A DNA stretch of 64,000 bases from Prochlorococcus sp. MIT 1300 (GCF_034092375.1 NZ_CP139302.1:1550001-1614000), one strand, 5' to 3'. Positions 1-9,950 are shown, counted from the stretch's first letter. The notes: generated by a model not told the origin, from the sequence alone. Numbers and translations are program-made.

Positions 1-524
1 GGTAATCGACTTACTGGAAACAATAAACCCTCAAAGGCTTCATTAAATAAATTTCTTTCCCCAACTGCCATCGCTCCGAAAGTGTCCCCATGGTACGCGC
101 CCTCGAAAGCAATAATTTGTTGGCGTGGTTCTCCTTGATTAGCCCAAAACTGGTAGGCAATCTTCAACGCAACTTCTACCGCAGTCGAGCCATTGTCTGA
201 AAAAAAGAGTCTTTCTAACCCTGTTAAAGCACTTAGACGAGTAGCAAGTTTTTCCGCTTGTGGGTGCACAAAGTTTGCAAAAATAACTTGTTCAAGTTGT
301 TTGGCTTGCTCATAGATTGCAGATGCAATTTCTGGATGAGCATGACCGTGAAGAGTTACCCACCAGCTACTGATGGCATCAATAAGTGATTCTGAGTTTT
401 CGAGATGCAGGATGGCTCCATCTCCTCCAAGAACTCGTATAGGTGGAGATGCTGAAATGATTTGAGTAAATGGTGGCCAGAGATGTGGGCCCCAAGGGTT
501 TTTCTTAGATGTTGTTGAGCTCAT
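1..524 (-). CDS. bioA: Adenosylmethionine-8-amino-7-oxononanoate aminotransferase, N-terminal part (cut by window edge)
   Basis: This enzyme uses S-adenosylmethionine as amino donor to convert KAPA to DAPA in biotin synthesis. About 174 N-terminal residues are visible; the PLP-binding lysine lies beyond the left edge. Recognisable are the substrate-pocket region with SSWWVTLHGHAHP, the segment FFSDNGSTAVEVALKIA and the GAYHGDT motif of class III aminotransferases. The ATG at 524 overlaps the bioD stop by one base (TAATG), so the two genes are probably translationally coupled. It is the last visible gene of a bioF-K-C-D-A cluster read leftward. Some cyanobacteria use BioU instead of BioA; here the classical enzyme is kept. 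Confidence 0.93.
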   Translation of the reverse strand, partial: MSSTTSKKNPWGPHLWPPFTQIISASPPIRVLGGDGAILHLENSESLIDAISSWWVTLHGHAHPEIASAIYEQAKQLEQVIFANFVHPQAEKLATRLSALTGLERLFFSDNGSTAVEVALKIAYQFWANQGEPRQQIIAFEGAYHGDTFGAMAVGERNLFNEAFEGLLFPVSRL

Positions 525-1171
525 TAGCCAAGAAGTTTTTTGAAGCTGTCTTCAATCTTTTGTCTTTCCCATTCTCTTCTAAGGCTGTCAGCATTCAGAG
601 AATTCAAAAAGGGCAATTGAGCAATCACCGGAACCCCCCCAAATTGTTCAAGTGTGGTGGGATTGTCTGGGTGAAGTGGACCATTGAGAACAAGGCCAAG
701 AACAGAAATTTTGCGCAATTGCAGTGCTTCAAGACTGAGAAGGGTGTGATTAAGTGTCCCTAGACCACTTTTGGCTACTAGAACGATTGGCAGTTGCCAT
801 TTCTCAAGCTGATCAATTTGTAGCCAGTCTCTAGTGAAAGGGACCATGAGCCCTCCAGCAGTTTCTATAACTAATGGACTTTTGCTTATTGGCAAAGTTA
901 AGTTTTCAGGTTTGATTACACTGTTTTCTTGCTCTGCTGCCCAGTGAGGAGAGACAGGAGCTTTAAAGATATAGGTCTCTGGAAGACATCGTGTAGTTGG
1001 AAGATTTAGTAGTCGGCAAATTGTTTCTCTATCCACCTCACTATTAGATCCTGTTTGTACTGGTTTCCAATATTGGGCCTTTAGTCCTTGCACTAGTAGA
1101 GCACTGACAATTGTTTTCCCTACCTCTGTACCGGTTCCACATATCACGAGGCTTTTCATAGAAGATTTCAT
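524..1171 (-). CDS. bioD: Dethiobiotin synthetase
   Basis: BioD closes the ureido ring of dethiobiotin from DAPA, CO2 and ATP. The protein is about 215 residues, usual for the family. The P-loop GTGTEVGKT is at residues 12-20. The reading frame is open further upstream to 1375, but that extension lies inside bioC and has no family resemblance. I chose the ATG at 1171 because it gives a 4-base ATGA overlap with the bioC stop and places the P-loop at the expected distance from the N-terminus; an ATG at 1159 (MKSLVICG) is the alternative. It sits between bioC and bioA in one leftward operon. Confidence 0.93.
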   Translation of the reverse strand: MKSSMKSLVICGTGTEVGKTIVSALLVQGLKAQYWKPVQTGSNSEVDRETICRLLNLPTTRCLPETYIFKAPVSPHWAAEQENSVIKPENLTLPISKSPLVIETAGGLMVPFTRDWLQIDQLEKWQLPIVLVAKSGLGTLNHTLLSLEALQLRKISVLGLVLNGPLHPDNPTTLEQFGGVPVIAQLPFLNSLNADSLRREWERQKIEDSFKKLLG

Positions 1172-1923
1172 TTTCTGGCCAGTAATAATTGAATCACCCA
1201 GGTAAGTTTTCGTTGGTTTTTCTCTGCTTCTTGTGGCCAAGTCTTTATGAGACGTCGTAATTCGCCAACCTTTAATGTCTGGCTTTGACTGGCATGCGCA
1301 CCTATTTGGCGTATAGGACGTAATAGAGAAATGACTTCTTTGTTGTGTTGGGTGACTGTGTGAGCAACTTGCCATTGGATGGCATGGGAGGGGATGGATT
1401 TGAATAATTGAGACTTAGATGGCAATTGAAGTGCGGTGCAGGGAACTGCTGCGTTATTTGCTGCAAGACGCCATTCGGGAAAACTATCTGCTCTAGGAAC
1501 GGCTATTGCAAGCCAACCCCCGGGGGAGAGCGCTTCAAACCATTCTTTTACTTTGTATTCGACATTTGGGAACCAGTGAAGGGCAAAACTTGATGCAATT
1601 AGATCAGGAGGTTTTGGCCATTGTGGTAAACCAAGATTTAGGTCCCATAATTGGGTGTAACTATTGGAAGTTTGCTGTTCTAACATTCTCATACTTCCAT
1701 CTATTCTTATTACCTTTTGGAATGGATGTAGTTTTTCAATTGCATCGGCTAGGAAACCAGTACCTGCTCCGAGATCCACCCAAAACCCTTTAGAAATATT
1801 TTGTGCCGCACAATTTTTAGCGAGTAACTTTGCAATATCCTTTTGAAGTTGAGCATGGGTGCTATACCTGTGAGCGGCAAGATCAAAGTTGGAGATAACC
1901 TTCCTAGACCATTTTTCAGCCAT
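1168..1923 (-). CDS. bioC: Malonyl-ACP O-methyltransferase BioC
   Basis: BioC methylates the free carboxyl of malonyl-ACP so that fatty acid synthase can build the pimeloyl chain for biotin. The 251-residue protein has the SAM-binding motif I, VDLGAGTGFL, at residues 49-58, an acidic loop after strand 2 (RIDGSMRML) and the segment LIASSFALHWFPN typical of BioC. It overlaps bioK by eight bases upstream and bioD by four downstream, which indicates a polycistronic message. The N-terminal segment VISNFDLAAHRYSTHAQLQ is also characteristic of BioC. Confidence 0.92.
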   Translation of the reverse strand: MAEKWSRKVISNFDLAAHRYSTHAQLQKDIAKLLAKNCAAQNISKGFWVDLGAGTGFLADAIEKLHPFQKVIRIDGSMRMLEQQTSNSYTQLWDLNLGLPQWPKPPDLIASSFALHWFPNVEYKVKEWFEALSPGGWLAIAVPRADSFPEWRLAANNAAVPCTALQLPSKSQLFKSIPSHAIQWQVAHTVTQHNKEVISLLRPIRQIGAHASQSQTLKVGELRRLIKTWPQEAEKNQRKLTWVIQLLLARK

Positions 1924-2635
1924 TTTTCTGTTCTAGCCAATCACAAACTTTTTCGATTACTTCTGAGGTCATGAGAGTGTGACCTCCCTCTTCAATAATC
2001 CAATGGGAAATTGGTTTTTCTACTTTGGTTGTCAAATCTTTTATTAGATCTTTTCTCGTTTGTGGAAGGATGATTTCATCTTTTGCACCTTCTATAACGA
2101 GAACTCTTGCATTTGATGGAAACTCAGCAGGCAAAGCTTTCGTTTCTATAAGTAAATCAAGGTCTGCTTTTAGTTTCTTTCTACCTTCAGAGGAAATACC
2201 TTTCTGTATGGGACCAGCGATTGTATTATCAACTGAATTGGGATGAAAGGCTTTGCCTAGAAAAGTTTTAAGCATTTGATTTTCATTTTGGGTGCCTAGA
2301 AGATTTCTCATTGAATTTAAGGCAATTGATATTGAGCGATTAGTAGAGTTTTTGGGGACAAAACGACTAAAACTTGCGACGAGTACAACATCGGTTGCTT
2401 CGCTAAGAACTTTGCTATTGATTAGATGAAGTCCAAGTGAATGCCCAATAAATACATTTTGCTTGTGATTTTTGATCGGTGGAGTTTCCGTCCATTGGGC
2501 CTGGTGGGTTGGGATGCTTCCATACCCTCGTTCGCAACTTTGCCAATTCCATCCACGAGCTTGGAAGTGACTTGCCCATGCCTGCCACCCTTCACTGTCA
2601 CCAGCCCAGCCATGCATCGCAATCACTTCATTCAT
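1916..2635 (-). CDS. bioK: Pimeloyl-ACP methyl ester esterase, BioK-type alpha/beta hydrolase
   Basis: This 239-residue alpha/beta hydrolase is in the position where other bacteria carry bioH, between bioC and bioF. It should cleave the methyl ester of pimeloyl-ACP methyl ester, ending chain elongation. The nucleophile elbow GHSLG is at residues 64-68 (Ser66); an acidic residue follows in VLVIEGAKDE, and the catalytic His is likely in EEGGHTLM near the C-terminus. From memory, BioK is the name given to the marine cyanobacterial esterase that replaces BioH. The assignment to the pathway rests mainly on context; the fold is clear from sequence. It overlaps bioF by four bases. Confidence 0.85.
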   Translation of the reverse strand: MNEVIAMHGWAGDSEGWQAWASHFQARGWNWQSCERGYGSIPTHQAQWTETPPIKNHKQNVFIGHSLGLHLINSKVLSEATDVVLVASFSRFVPKNSTNRSISIALNSMRNLLGTQNENQMLKTFLGKAFHPNSVDNTIAGPIQKGISSEGRKKLKADLDLLIETKALPAEFPSNARVLVIEGAKDEIILPQTRKDLIKDLTTKVEKPISHWIIEEGGHTLMTSEVIEKVCDWLEQKNG

Positions 2636-3774
2636 AAATTCTTCAAGGCTTCTATTAGCTTTTCCAATGTCTCATTAGGCAGATTTCTATGAATGACAAT
2701 CCTGAGTCTGGCCGTCCCTTCTGGCACCGTAGGAGGGCGAATGGCAACACTAAGTAGGTTTGCAGCTTCTAATTTTGCTTGATAGGACAAGGCTTTTTGG
2801 TCATTACCGATTAGGAGAGAAATGATTTGACTATTCCCTGGTGGGCGAGCCCATCCTGCTGAAGCCAGACGGTTTCTCCATTGTTCTGCATTGTGTTGTA
2901 TTTCCTGGCACCAGTGAGGATTGGTTTTTATTAGATTTAGTGCTGCCAATGAGGCTGCGGCTATTGGTGGTGCAAGCGCAGTGGTATAGCGAAAGGCTCC
3001 ACTGGTTTGTAGAAGATTTTCTCCTAGTTTAGAACTGCAGGCTAGAAAGGCTCCACCAGCTCCAAAAGCTTTACCGAAAGTACCGCTAATCATTTTTAAG
3101 GAGCCACTTATTCCATAGGCAAGACCTTTACCCTGCGGTCCCATGACTCCGATTGCATGTGCCTCATCAACAAGCATAATCGCGCCATGTTTTTCGCAAA
3201 GATCAGCCATTTCTATTAGAGAAGGACTAGTCCCCTCCATGCTGAAAACACTTTCAGTAATAACAAGAGGAGGATATTTTGGATCCTTGACTATACATTT
3301 GCTTAATTTAATTTCTAAATCTGATAAATTATTATGTGCAAAACGTTGAATACGTGCTCCACTTGCCTTGGCTCCAACTAAAAGAGAATGGTGTATCAGG
3401 CGATCTGCTATTACAGTAGTATTTCGATTTGCGAGAGCTATAACTGCGGCCAGGTTTGCTTGAAATCCACTTGGAAATACATAGGCTTTGTCTTTCCCGA
3501 GCCAATGTGCAAGCTCTTCTTCGAGCGCGCAATGTATAGGCCGACTGCCCGTGATTAGACGTGAACCACCTGCTCCAACGCCCTCCATATTCATGGTTGA
3601 GGTAGCTGCTTCAATAAGATCGGGATGTCTGCTGAGACCTAGATAATCATTACTGGCTAGATCAATCAGTATTTTTTGCTCCTTTGTTGGTGCTGTTGAT
3701 TGCAGGAGATTATCTCCTGGACCAAGAGCCCAAGTCCTGATTTTTCGACGTCTTGAGGGTGGAATGCTCTGCAT
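2632..3774 (-). CDS. bioF: 8-amino-7-oxononanoate synthase
   Basis: BioF is a PLP-dependent alpha-oxoamine synthase that condenses pimeloyl-ACP (or -CoA) with alanine to give KAPA. The 380-residue protein has the glycine-rich VGAGGSRLITG segment at 66-76, VDEAHAIGVMG at 202-212 with Asp203 and His206 for the cofactor, and SGTFGKAFGAGG with the Schiff-base Lys235. It is the promoter-proximal gene of the leftward biotin cluster. The 121-base gap to the divergently transcribed helicase probably holds promoters for both, but no clear boxes were recognised. Confidence 0.94.
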   Translation of the reverse strand: MQSIPPSRRRKIRTWALGPGDNLLQSTAPTKEQKILIDLASNDYLGLSRHPDLIEAATSTMNMEGVGAGGSRLITGSRPIHCALEEELAHWLGKDKAYVFPSGFQANLAAVIALANRNTTVIADRLIHHSLLVGAKASGARIQRFAHNNLSDLEIKLSKCIVKDPKYPPLVITESVFSMEGTSPSLIEMADLCEKHGAIMLVDEAHAIGVMGPQGKGLAYGISGSLKMISGTFGKAFGAGGAFLACSSKLGENLLQTSGAFRYTTALAPPIAAASLAALNLIKTNPHWCQEIQHNAEQWRNRLASAGWARPPGNSQIISLLIGNDQKALSYQAKLEAANLLSVAIRPPTVPEGTARLRIVIHRNLPNETLEKLIEALKNL

Positions 3775-3895
3775 TTGCTTCCTTTGGAGTTCGTGATGAA
3801 TCAGGTTTGCTTTGATTGATGAATAATGATGTGTTTCTTCAAGCTGAAATTACTTATCAATGACTTGAAGACTTCTTTAGGATTAAGTCGATGAG

Positions 3896-6667
3896 TTGAG
3901 TGGCGCTCGTACGACCTCATTTGATGTCGCCATGGGTGATGTAGATCCTTCAGCGATCTTCTCATTTCCGCTGGATAACTTCCAGTTGGAGGCTGTTGAT
4001 GCACTTAATCAAGGGCATTCTGTAGTTGTTAGTGCCCCTACTGGTTCTGGCAAGACTTTGGTTGGGGAATATGCCATATATAGAGCTATAGCCCATAAGC
4101 AAAAGGTTTTTTATACCACTCCTTTAAAGGCTCTTTCAAATCAAAAGCTTCGTGACTTTAGAGAACAGTTTGGGGATAAGAACGTAGGACTAATGACTGG
4201 TGATTTGAGTATGAATAGGGATGCCTCGATTGTGGTGATGACCACTGAAATCTTCCGAAATATGCTTTATGCGGGAGTTGAGGGCCATGATGACCCTCTC
4301 GCGGATGTTGAGACGGTTGTACTCGATGAATGTCATTACATGAATGATGCCCAACGCGGAACGGTTTGGGAAGAATCAATTATTCATTGTCCTTCGACAG
4401 TTCAACTAGTTGCCCTTTCTGCGACAGTTGCTAATGCAAGTCAATTGACTGATTGGATTCAACGTGTGCATGGTCCAACTGAACTCGTGATTAGTTCTCA
4501 CCGTCCAGTTCCCTTAAATTTTCTTTTTTGCAGTGCAAAGGGATTACATCCTCTTTTAAATAAAGAGGGAACTGGATTAAATCCGAATTGCAAGGTTTGG
4601 CGAGCACCTAAAGGATATAAGCGTAAGGGGAGAACTCAGAAACCTCCTCAACCAGAACCACCGCCGATTAGTTTTGTTGTTGCGCAGATGGCCCAAAGAG
4701 ATATGTTGCCAGCAATTTATTTTATTTTTAGTCGACGTGGATGTGATCGAGCTGTTAGAGATCTTGGGTCTCAGTGTTTAGTAAAACCATTTGAAAAAGA
4801 TCGTATCCGTGAAAGATTGAACTTATACATACAGACAAACCCAGAGGCTGTTCGTGATGCCCATCATGTTGATGCTCTGCTTAAAGGTATAGCGGCTCAT
4901 CATGCTGGGGTTTTGCCAGCCTGGAAGGAATTGATTGAGGAGTTGTTCCAGGAGGGGCTTGTGAAGGTCGTTTTTGCTACTGAGACTTTGGCAGCTGGAA
5001 TCAATATGCCAGCTCGTACAACTGCTATTGCTGCTTTGTCGAAGAGAACAGAGCGTGGTCATCGACAACTTATGGGTAGTGAATTCCTTCAAATGGCTGG
5101 TAGGGCAGGTAGACGTGGTTTGGACTCGCAAGGTTATGTGGTTACCGTTCAAAGTCGCTTTGAAGGTGTTCGTGAAGCTGGATATTTGGCAACCAGTCCT
5201 GCTGATCCGTTAGCAAGTCAATTCACGCCAAGTTATGGAATGGTTCTTAATTTGCTTCAGCGTTATGAGCTTAATAAGGCAAAGGAGTTAGTTGAGAGGA
5301 GTTTTGGTCGTTATCTTGCCACGTTGGATTTGGTTGAGGAAGAGGAGCTTTTAGAGCAGTTGCAAATTCAGTTAGGAACCCTTCAAGGTGTAGCCGGAGA
5401 TGTGCCTTGGGAAGATTTCGAGATATATGAAAAGTGTCGCAGTCGACTAAAAGAGGAGCGACGTCTTTTGAGAATCTTGCAACAACAAGCGGCAGAGACT
5501 CTTGCTAATGAGCTTACATTGGCACTTCAATTTTCAAGTCTGGGAGCCTTGGTGAGTCTTAAGGCTCCTCAGTTACGTGGAAGGATTACGCCTGCTGTTA
5601 TTGTTGATAAGTTAGATGGCTCTGGTCAGTTTCCTCTCCTTCTTTGCCTTACAGATGAGAATGTTTGGTTGCTTTTACCTTGTCATGCAGTTGTAAGTTT
5701 GCATGCTGAATTGAGCTGTTTGGAGGTAAGTGGTTTTGCAGGATCTGATCTCAAGCGATCTGGTGAGATTCGACATGGGGATAAGCACAGTGCAGATTTA
5801 GCTTTAGCTGTTTCTCAAATGGCTAAACGCCATGACATGAAAACCCCTCAATATGATTTGGCTGGTGAAGTGCTTACTCAGGCTAAATTAGTGAATGAGT
5901 TGGCCCAAGATTTAGAGCAGCAACCAGCACATCGTTGGGGGGATAGAAAACAACTTAAAAAGCATCGTCGAAGGATGGAGGAATTAGAGATAGAAATTCG
6001 CGAAAGGAAGAGAGTCCTTTATCACAGAGCAAATCATCACTGGGAAAAATTTCTGGTATTGATTGCAATACTCCAGCATTTTGGATGTTTAGATGATTTA
6101 GAGCCGACCGAAATAGGTCGCACTATTGGAGCTTTACGAGGTGATAACGAATTGTGGTTGGGCCTTGCCTTAATAAGCGGGCACTTGGATGAGTTGCCCC
6201 CCTGTGACTTGGCTGCCGTTTTTGAGGCAATTAGTACAGAAGTTAATCGACCTGACTTGTGGAGTGGCTATTCCTTGCCGAAAGGAGCTGAGGATGCATT
6301 GCATGATTTATCAGGAATTCGTAGGGAGGTGTTACGTATTCAAGAGCAACATGAAGTAGACATCCCTGCGTGGTGGGAACCTGAATTAATGGGATTAGTC
6401 CATGCCTGGGCAAGAGGTGCGACATGGAGCGATTTGATAGCGAACACGTCGTTGGATGAGGGTGATGTTGTAAGAGTTTTGCGCCGAACTATAGATTTAT
6501 TGGCACAAGTCCCCTATTGCGAGGCTGTTAGCGAGCAACTGCGAGGTAATGCCCGCTTGGCAATTAAAGCTTTAAACCGCTTTCCAGTTTGTGAGGCTGA
6601 GGATCTTTTGAAGGCTTCTGAAGAGACAGATGGTGGGAAAAATCCCGCCACAGAACGTGTGGTTTGA
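3896..6667 (+). CDS. Ski2/Mtr4-like superfamily 2 RNA helicase
   Basis: A 923-residue DExH helicase. Walker A APTGSGKT is at residues 47-54, the DECH box at 144-147, motif III in LSATVAN, and motif VI QMAGRAGRRG around residue 400. The long C-terminal part with the KRTERG linker, an arch-like insertion and a DSHCT-like end (NRPDLWSGYSLPKG, then EVDIPAWWEP) matches the Ski2/Mtr4 group found throughout cyanobacteria. The exact substrate in bacteria is not known; RNA unwinding in decay or processing is a family inference. The frame begins with TTG at 3896; an in-frame ATG at 3932 is a competing start and neither has a strong Shine-Dalgarno site. Confidence 0.9.
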   Translation: MSGARTTSFDVAMGDVDPSAIFSFPLDNFQLEAVDALNQGHSVVVSAPTGSGKTLVGEYAIYRAIAHKQKVFYTTPLKALSNQKLRDFREQFGDKNVGLMTGDLSMNRDASIVVMTTEIFRNMLYAGVEGHDDPLADVETVVLDECHYMNDAQRGTVWEESIIHCPSTVQLVALSATVANASQLTDWIQRVHGPTELVISSHRPVPLNFLFCSAKGLHPLLNKEGTGLNPNCKVWRAPKGYKRKGRTQKPPQPEPPPISFVVAQMAQRDMLPAIYFIFSRRGCDRAVRDLGSQCLVKPFEKDRIRERLNLYIQTNPEAVRDAHHVDALLKGIAAHHAGVLPAWKELIEELFQEGLVKVVFATETLAAGINMPARTTAIAALSKRTERGHRQLMGSEFLQMAGRAGRRGLDSQGYVVTVQSRFEGVREAGYLATSPADPLASQFTPSYGMVLNLLQRYELNKAKELVERSFGRYLATLDLVEEEELLEQLQIQLGTLQGVAGDVPWEDFEIYEKCRSRLKEERRLLRILQQQAAETLANELTLALQFSSLGALVSLKAPQLRGRITPAVIVDKLDGSGQFPLLLCLTDENVWLLLPCHAVVSLHAELSCLEVSGFAGSDLKRSGEIRHGDKHSADLALAVSQMAKRHDMKTPQYDLAGEVLTQAKLVNELAQDLEQQPAHRWGDRKQLKKHRRRMEELEIEIRERKRVLYHRANHHWEKFLVLIAILQHFGCLDDLEPTEIGRTIGALRGDNELWLGLALISGHLDELPPCDLAAVFEAISTEVNRPDLWSGYSLPKGAEDALHDLSGIRREVLRIQEQHEVDIPAWWEPELMGLVHAWARGATWSDLIANTSLDEGDVVRVLRRTIDLLAQVPYCEAVSEQLRGNARLAIKALNRFPVCEAEDLLKASEETDGGKNPATERVV

Positions 6668-6684
6668 ACATCTCGTTCTATACC

Positions 6685-8091
6685 CTATGAAATAGTTTTA
6701 TCGGGGGTAGTCATTCGAGCAGGATTGACTATTTCATCGAACTCATCTTTGGTTATATAGCCAAGCTGCATTGATGCACTACGAAGACTTAGTCCATTTT
6801 TATGAGCATGGTGAGCTATCTGACTTGCTTTCTCATAACCAATCTTTGGCGCTAATGCTGTGACTAGCATTAATGATTGATTTAAATCCTTCTCGATTTT
6901 GTTTTGGTTTGGTTTCATGCCTTCTACCATCGCTACTCTAGAGTTGCGGCATGCGTCATGAAGTAGATCTAGGCTGTGTAAAAGGTTGAATCCGATCAGA
7001 GGTTTGTAGGCGTTCATTTGTAGATGTCCACCACTACCAGCCATGGCTACTGCCGCATCAAGCCCCATTATTTGGGTACAAATCATTGCCATCGACTCAC
7101 ATTGAGTAGGGTTTACTTTCCCTGGCATAATTGAGCTTCCTGGCTCGTTGTCCGGTAGTTCTAGTTCAGCAAACCCAGTTCGGGGCCCACAGGAAAGAAG
7201 CCTCAGGTCGTTGTAGATTTTAAGTAGTGCGACTGCCAATAGGCGAGCTTGGGACATCGTATTAACTAATCCATCATGGCTTGCCATTACGGCAAATTTA
7301 TTTTGGGCAACGGTAAAAGGAAGCTTTGTAAGACGCGCTAGTTCAAGTGTTGCTTTCTTGTCAAACTGTGATGGAGCGTTTATTCCTGTGCCTACAGCGG
7401 TTCCTCCTATTGGGAGAGGGTAAAGCTCTTTTAGAGAGTCTTTCAGCCGGTTGTAAGCGACTATTAATTGGGTTTCCCACGCTGATACCTCTTGGCCGAG
7501 TGTAATCGGCACTGCATCTTGCAAATGTGTTCTACCTGTTTTGACAATATTCTTCCAATCGCGACTTTTTTGAGCAAAGGTGTTGATGAGTAATTTCAGT
7601 TCAGGCAAAAGTTTTTTTGTAATTGCTTCTGTTGCTGCAATATGAATTGCTGAAGGGAAGGTGTCATTTGTTGACTGGGATAGATTTACGTGATCATTCG
7701 GGTGAATTGGTTTATAGCTGCCTACAACTTCTCCCTTAAAAACAGATGCCAGATTGCTTATTACTTCGTTGACATTCATGTTTGTATGAGTTCCACTTCC
7801 TGTTTGCCAAACTGTTAACGGGAACTGGTTGTCGTGAATGCCAGCAATGATCTCTTTTGTCGCTTTGATGATTAGATCTTGTTTTAGAGTATCTAGTACC
7901 CCTAAGTCATGGTTCGCAATAGCTGAAGCTTGTTTGATTTTTGCTAATGAATAAACTATTGCTATTGGTACAAGATCACCTTGTACGGCGAAATTCTTTA
8001 GGGAGCGCTGAGTTTGGGCGCCCCAAAGAACATCTTTTGGGACTTCTACTGCTCCCAAACTGTCTTTCTCGATGCGAATTAGTTCAGCCAT
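6685..8091 (-). CDS. fumC: Class II fumarate hydratase
   Basis: Fumarase interconverts fumarate and L-malate; in picocyanobacteria it links purine and arginine synthesis (which release fumarate) to the incomplete TCA cycle. The 468-residue length is normal for the oxygen-stable class II enzyme. The superfamily signature GSSIMPGKVNPTQCE is near residue 320, TGRTHLQDA near 187 and SQSTNDTFPSA near 137. It lies tail to tail with the helicase, with only 17 bases between stop codons and no visible hairpin terminator there. Confidence 0.95.
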   Translation of the reverse strand: MAELIRIEKDSLGAVEVPKDVLWGAQTQRSLKNFAVQGDLVPIAIVYSLAKIKQASAIANHDLGVLDTLKQDLIIKATKEIIAGIHDNQFPLTVWQTGSGTHTNMNVNEVISNLASVFKGEVVGSYKPIHPNDHVNLSQSTNDTFPSAIHIAATEAITKKLLPELKLLINTFAQKSRDWKNIVKTGRTHLQDAVPITLGQEVSAWETQLIVAYNRLKDSLKELYPLPIGGTAVGTGINAPSQFDKKATLELARLTKLPFTVAQNKFAVMASHDGLVNTMSQARLLAVALLKIYNDLRLLSCGPRTGFAELELPDNEPGSSIMPGKVNPTQCESMAMICTQIMGLDAAVAMAGSGGHLQMNAYKPLIGFNLLHSLDLLHDACRNSRVAMVEGMKPNQNKIEKDLNQSLMLVTALAPKIGYEKASQIAHHAHKNGLSLRSASMQLGYITKDEFDEIVNPARMTTPDKTIS

Positions 8092-8242
8092 TATATTTTG
8101 AAGGGTGGAGGTTTAGATTGATCTTGACTCTTAGTAGGTTCTTAGATGTGAGCCTAAAATGATGGACTTATTATTGAGCATAGATATTTAGCAAGTCTAT
8201 TTTTTGTTATTATGCAATAATTAAATCGGATTAGATATGAGA

Positions 8243-9547
8243 TCATGTGATGTCAAGCTCTAGTCGGTCCCAAATTGCATGTAAGTTTGCTTGATGTAAG
8301 TCAGTGCTAAAGCAATCAGCAAGTTTGGCATTGCCAAGCCGTTTTACTACAGTTGGATCGTTTTCAAGATTCTTCCTAAAGTTTCCTCCCTCCTGATTCC
8401 AAGCTGAATGCGCATGAAGTTGAACAACCTTATAAGCTTCTTCTCGGCTCATGCCAGTTTCAACTAGAGCTAAAAGGACTCTTTGGCTGAAAACAACACC
8501 TCCATATATGTTCATATTTTGAATCATATTTTTCGGGTAGATGCCTAGTCCTTCAATGACCTGAGTCATTTCTCTGAGCATGAAGTGGAGTGTGATTGAG
8601 CAATCAGGCAGCATCATCCTTTCTGCAGAGCTATGACTTATATCTCTTTCATGCCATAGAACCACATTCTCTAATGCTGCTACTACATAGCTACGTAATA
8701 CTCGAGAAAGACCACTAATCCGTTCACTGCGAATTGGATTGCGTTTATGAGGCATGGCAGAGCTGCCTTTTTGGCCTTTTGCAAAGCTCTCCTCTACTTC
8801 AAGAACATCCGTACGCTGTAAGTTGCGAATCTCTGTTGCGAAACGATCTAGGCAAGCGCCTACAAGTGCAATTGTCTGTATGTAGTCTGCATGTCGGTCT
8901 CTGGAAATAACTTGAGTACTTGCTGTGTCTGGCTGTAAACCAAGCTTTTCACAAGTAAGTTTCTCCACTCTTGGATCAGTATTCGCATAAGTTCCCATAG
9001 CCCCACTTATTTGTCCTACTGAAATATCTTTATCTAATCTTTCTAGGCGTTTTGAATTGCGTATTGTTTCGGCTAACCAGCCTGCCAATTTGAATCCAAA
9101 GGTAATTGGTTCGCCGTGAATTGCATGAGACCTGCCAATCATCACAGTGCCTTTGTGCTTTTTGGCTAATTGATGAATAGCACCTTGAAGTTGTTCGATT
9201 TCCTTGAGAAGAAGCTTTATGGAGGAATGCATTTGGAGAGCGAGACCAGTATCCAATACGTCACTACTGGTCATACCCACATGGATATATCGCCCTGCAT
9301 CTCCAACATGCTCATTCACATTTGTGAGAAAGGCAATCACGTCATGACGAACTTCTTCCTCTATTTCGAGAATTCTTTTGGGGTCGAAGTTGGCTTTTTC
9401 TCGAATTTGGGTGATTGCACCTTCGGGGATTGTCCCTAAGTCAAAGTTGGCTTCGCAGGCTGCCAACTCAACATCTAGCCAGCTTTGATATTTGGCTCGT
9501 TCAGTCCAAATTTGCCCCATTTCGGGCAGGGTATAGCGTTCTATCAA
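8243..9547 (-). CDS. purB: Adenylosuccinate lyase
   Basis: PurB catalyses two fumarate-releasing steps of purine synthesis: SAICAR to AICAR and adenylosuccinate to AMP. The 434-residue protein carries the signature KGSSAMPHKRNPIRSE, the TSSDVLDTG segment and GRSHAIHGEPITFG with the active-site His. It neighbours fumC, which consumes the fumarate it makes, but a 151-base AT-rich spacer separates the two genes, so separate promoters are possible. The N-terminus MIERYTLPEMGQIW matches the family and fixes the start. Confidence 0.95.
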   Translation of the reverse strand: MIERYTLPEMGQIWTERAKYQSWLDVELAACEANFDLGTIPEGAITQIREKANFDPKRILEIEEEVRHDVIAFLTNVNEHVGDAGRYIHVGMTSSDVLDTGLALQMHSSIKLLLKEIEQLQGAIHQLAKKHKGTVMIGRSHAIHGEPITFGFKLAGWLAETIRNSKRLERLDKDISVGQISGAMGTYANTDPRVEKLTCEKLGLQPDTASTQVISRDRHADYIQTIALVGACLDRFATEIRNLQRTDVLEVEESFAKGQKGSSAMPHKRNPIRSERISGLSRVLRSYVVAALENVVLWHERDISHSSAERMMLPDCSITLHFMLREMTQVIEGLGIYPKNMIQNMNIYGGVVFSQRVLLALVETGMSREEAYKVVQLHAHSAWNQEGGNFRKNLENDPTVVKRLGNAKLADCFSTDLHQANLHAIWDRLELDIT

Positions 9548-9587
9548 TGGTCTTTGGATTTAGAAGTTTTTGAACAGAGACCTTTGT

Positions 9588-9851
9588 TCAGGCTGACTTT
9601 AGCCGGCAATGCTCTACTTCCCAATGGACGTAGCCCCCCCATGATTGTTGTCGTACCCAACAACGGCCTCCCTTGCATTGAATCACTTGAAATGGAGGGA
9701 GATCATTAGGCTGGTTTTCAATGGTCACAAATCTGCCTGGTGGTAGTAACTCCAGAACATTGCCTGATTCATGACTTGGCAGAAGCCGAAGGCCTTCTTC
9801 TTGAAGCTCTTTGCGTTGGTTTTCTGAATCTGATGATTTTGATGGAGACAC
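9588..9851 (-). CDS. Small conserved hypothetical protein
   Basis: An 87-residue protein read leftward just before purB, with a 40-base gap. The start would be GTG at 9851. Its N-terminal third is polar and probably disordered; the C-terminal part contains LPPGRFVTIENQP, IQCKGGRCWVRQQSW and GGYVHWEVEHCRL, a compact Trp/Cys-containing module. I recognise the general look of a picocyanobacterial conserved small protein but cannot name a function. Coding potential is supported by the absence of a rival gene and by the balanced sequence. Confidence 0.7.
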   Translation of the reverse strand: MSPSKSSDSENQRKELQEEGLRLLPSHESGNVLELLPPGRFVTIENQPNDLPPFQVIQCKGGRCWVRQQSWGGYVHWEVEHCRLKSA

Positions 9852-9950
9852 GTCCTTTCGGGCGAGTTGGAAGGATCCTCTCGGGGTTTTTGCTGTTTAG
9901 CCTGACTTCGAAGGTATTTGTTCCGTTTTCAACCCCACTTATATGACGAA

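Noticed and set aside
1171-1375. N-terminal extension of bioD to 1375.
   Set aside because: It overlaps bioC coding sequence and is unlike BioD; the ATG at 1171 with ATGA overlap is the sensible start.
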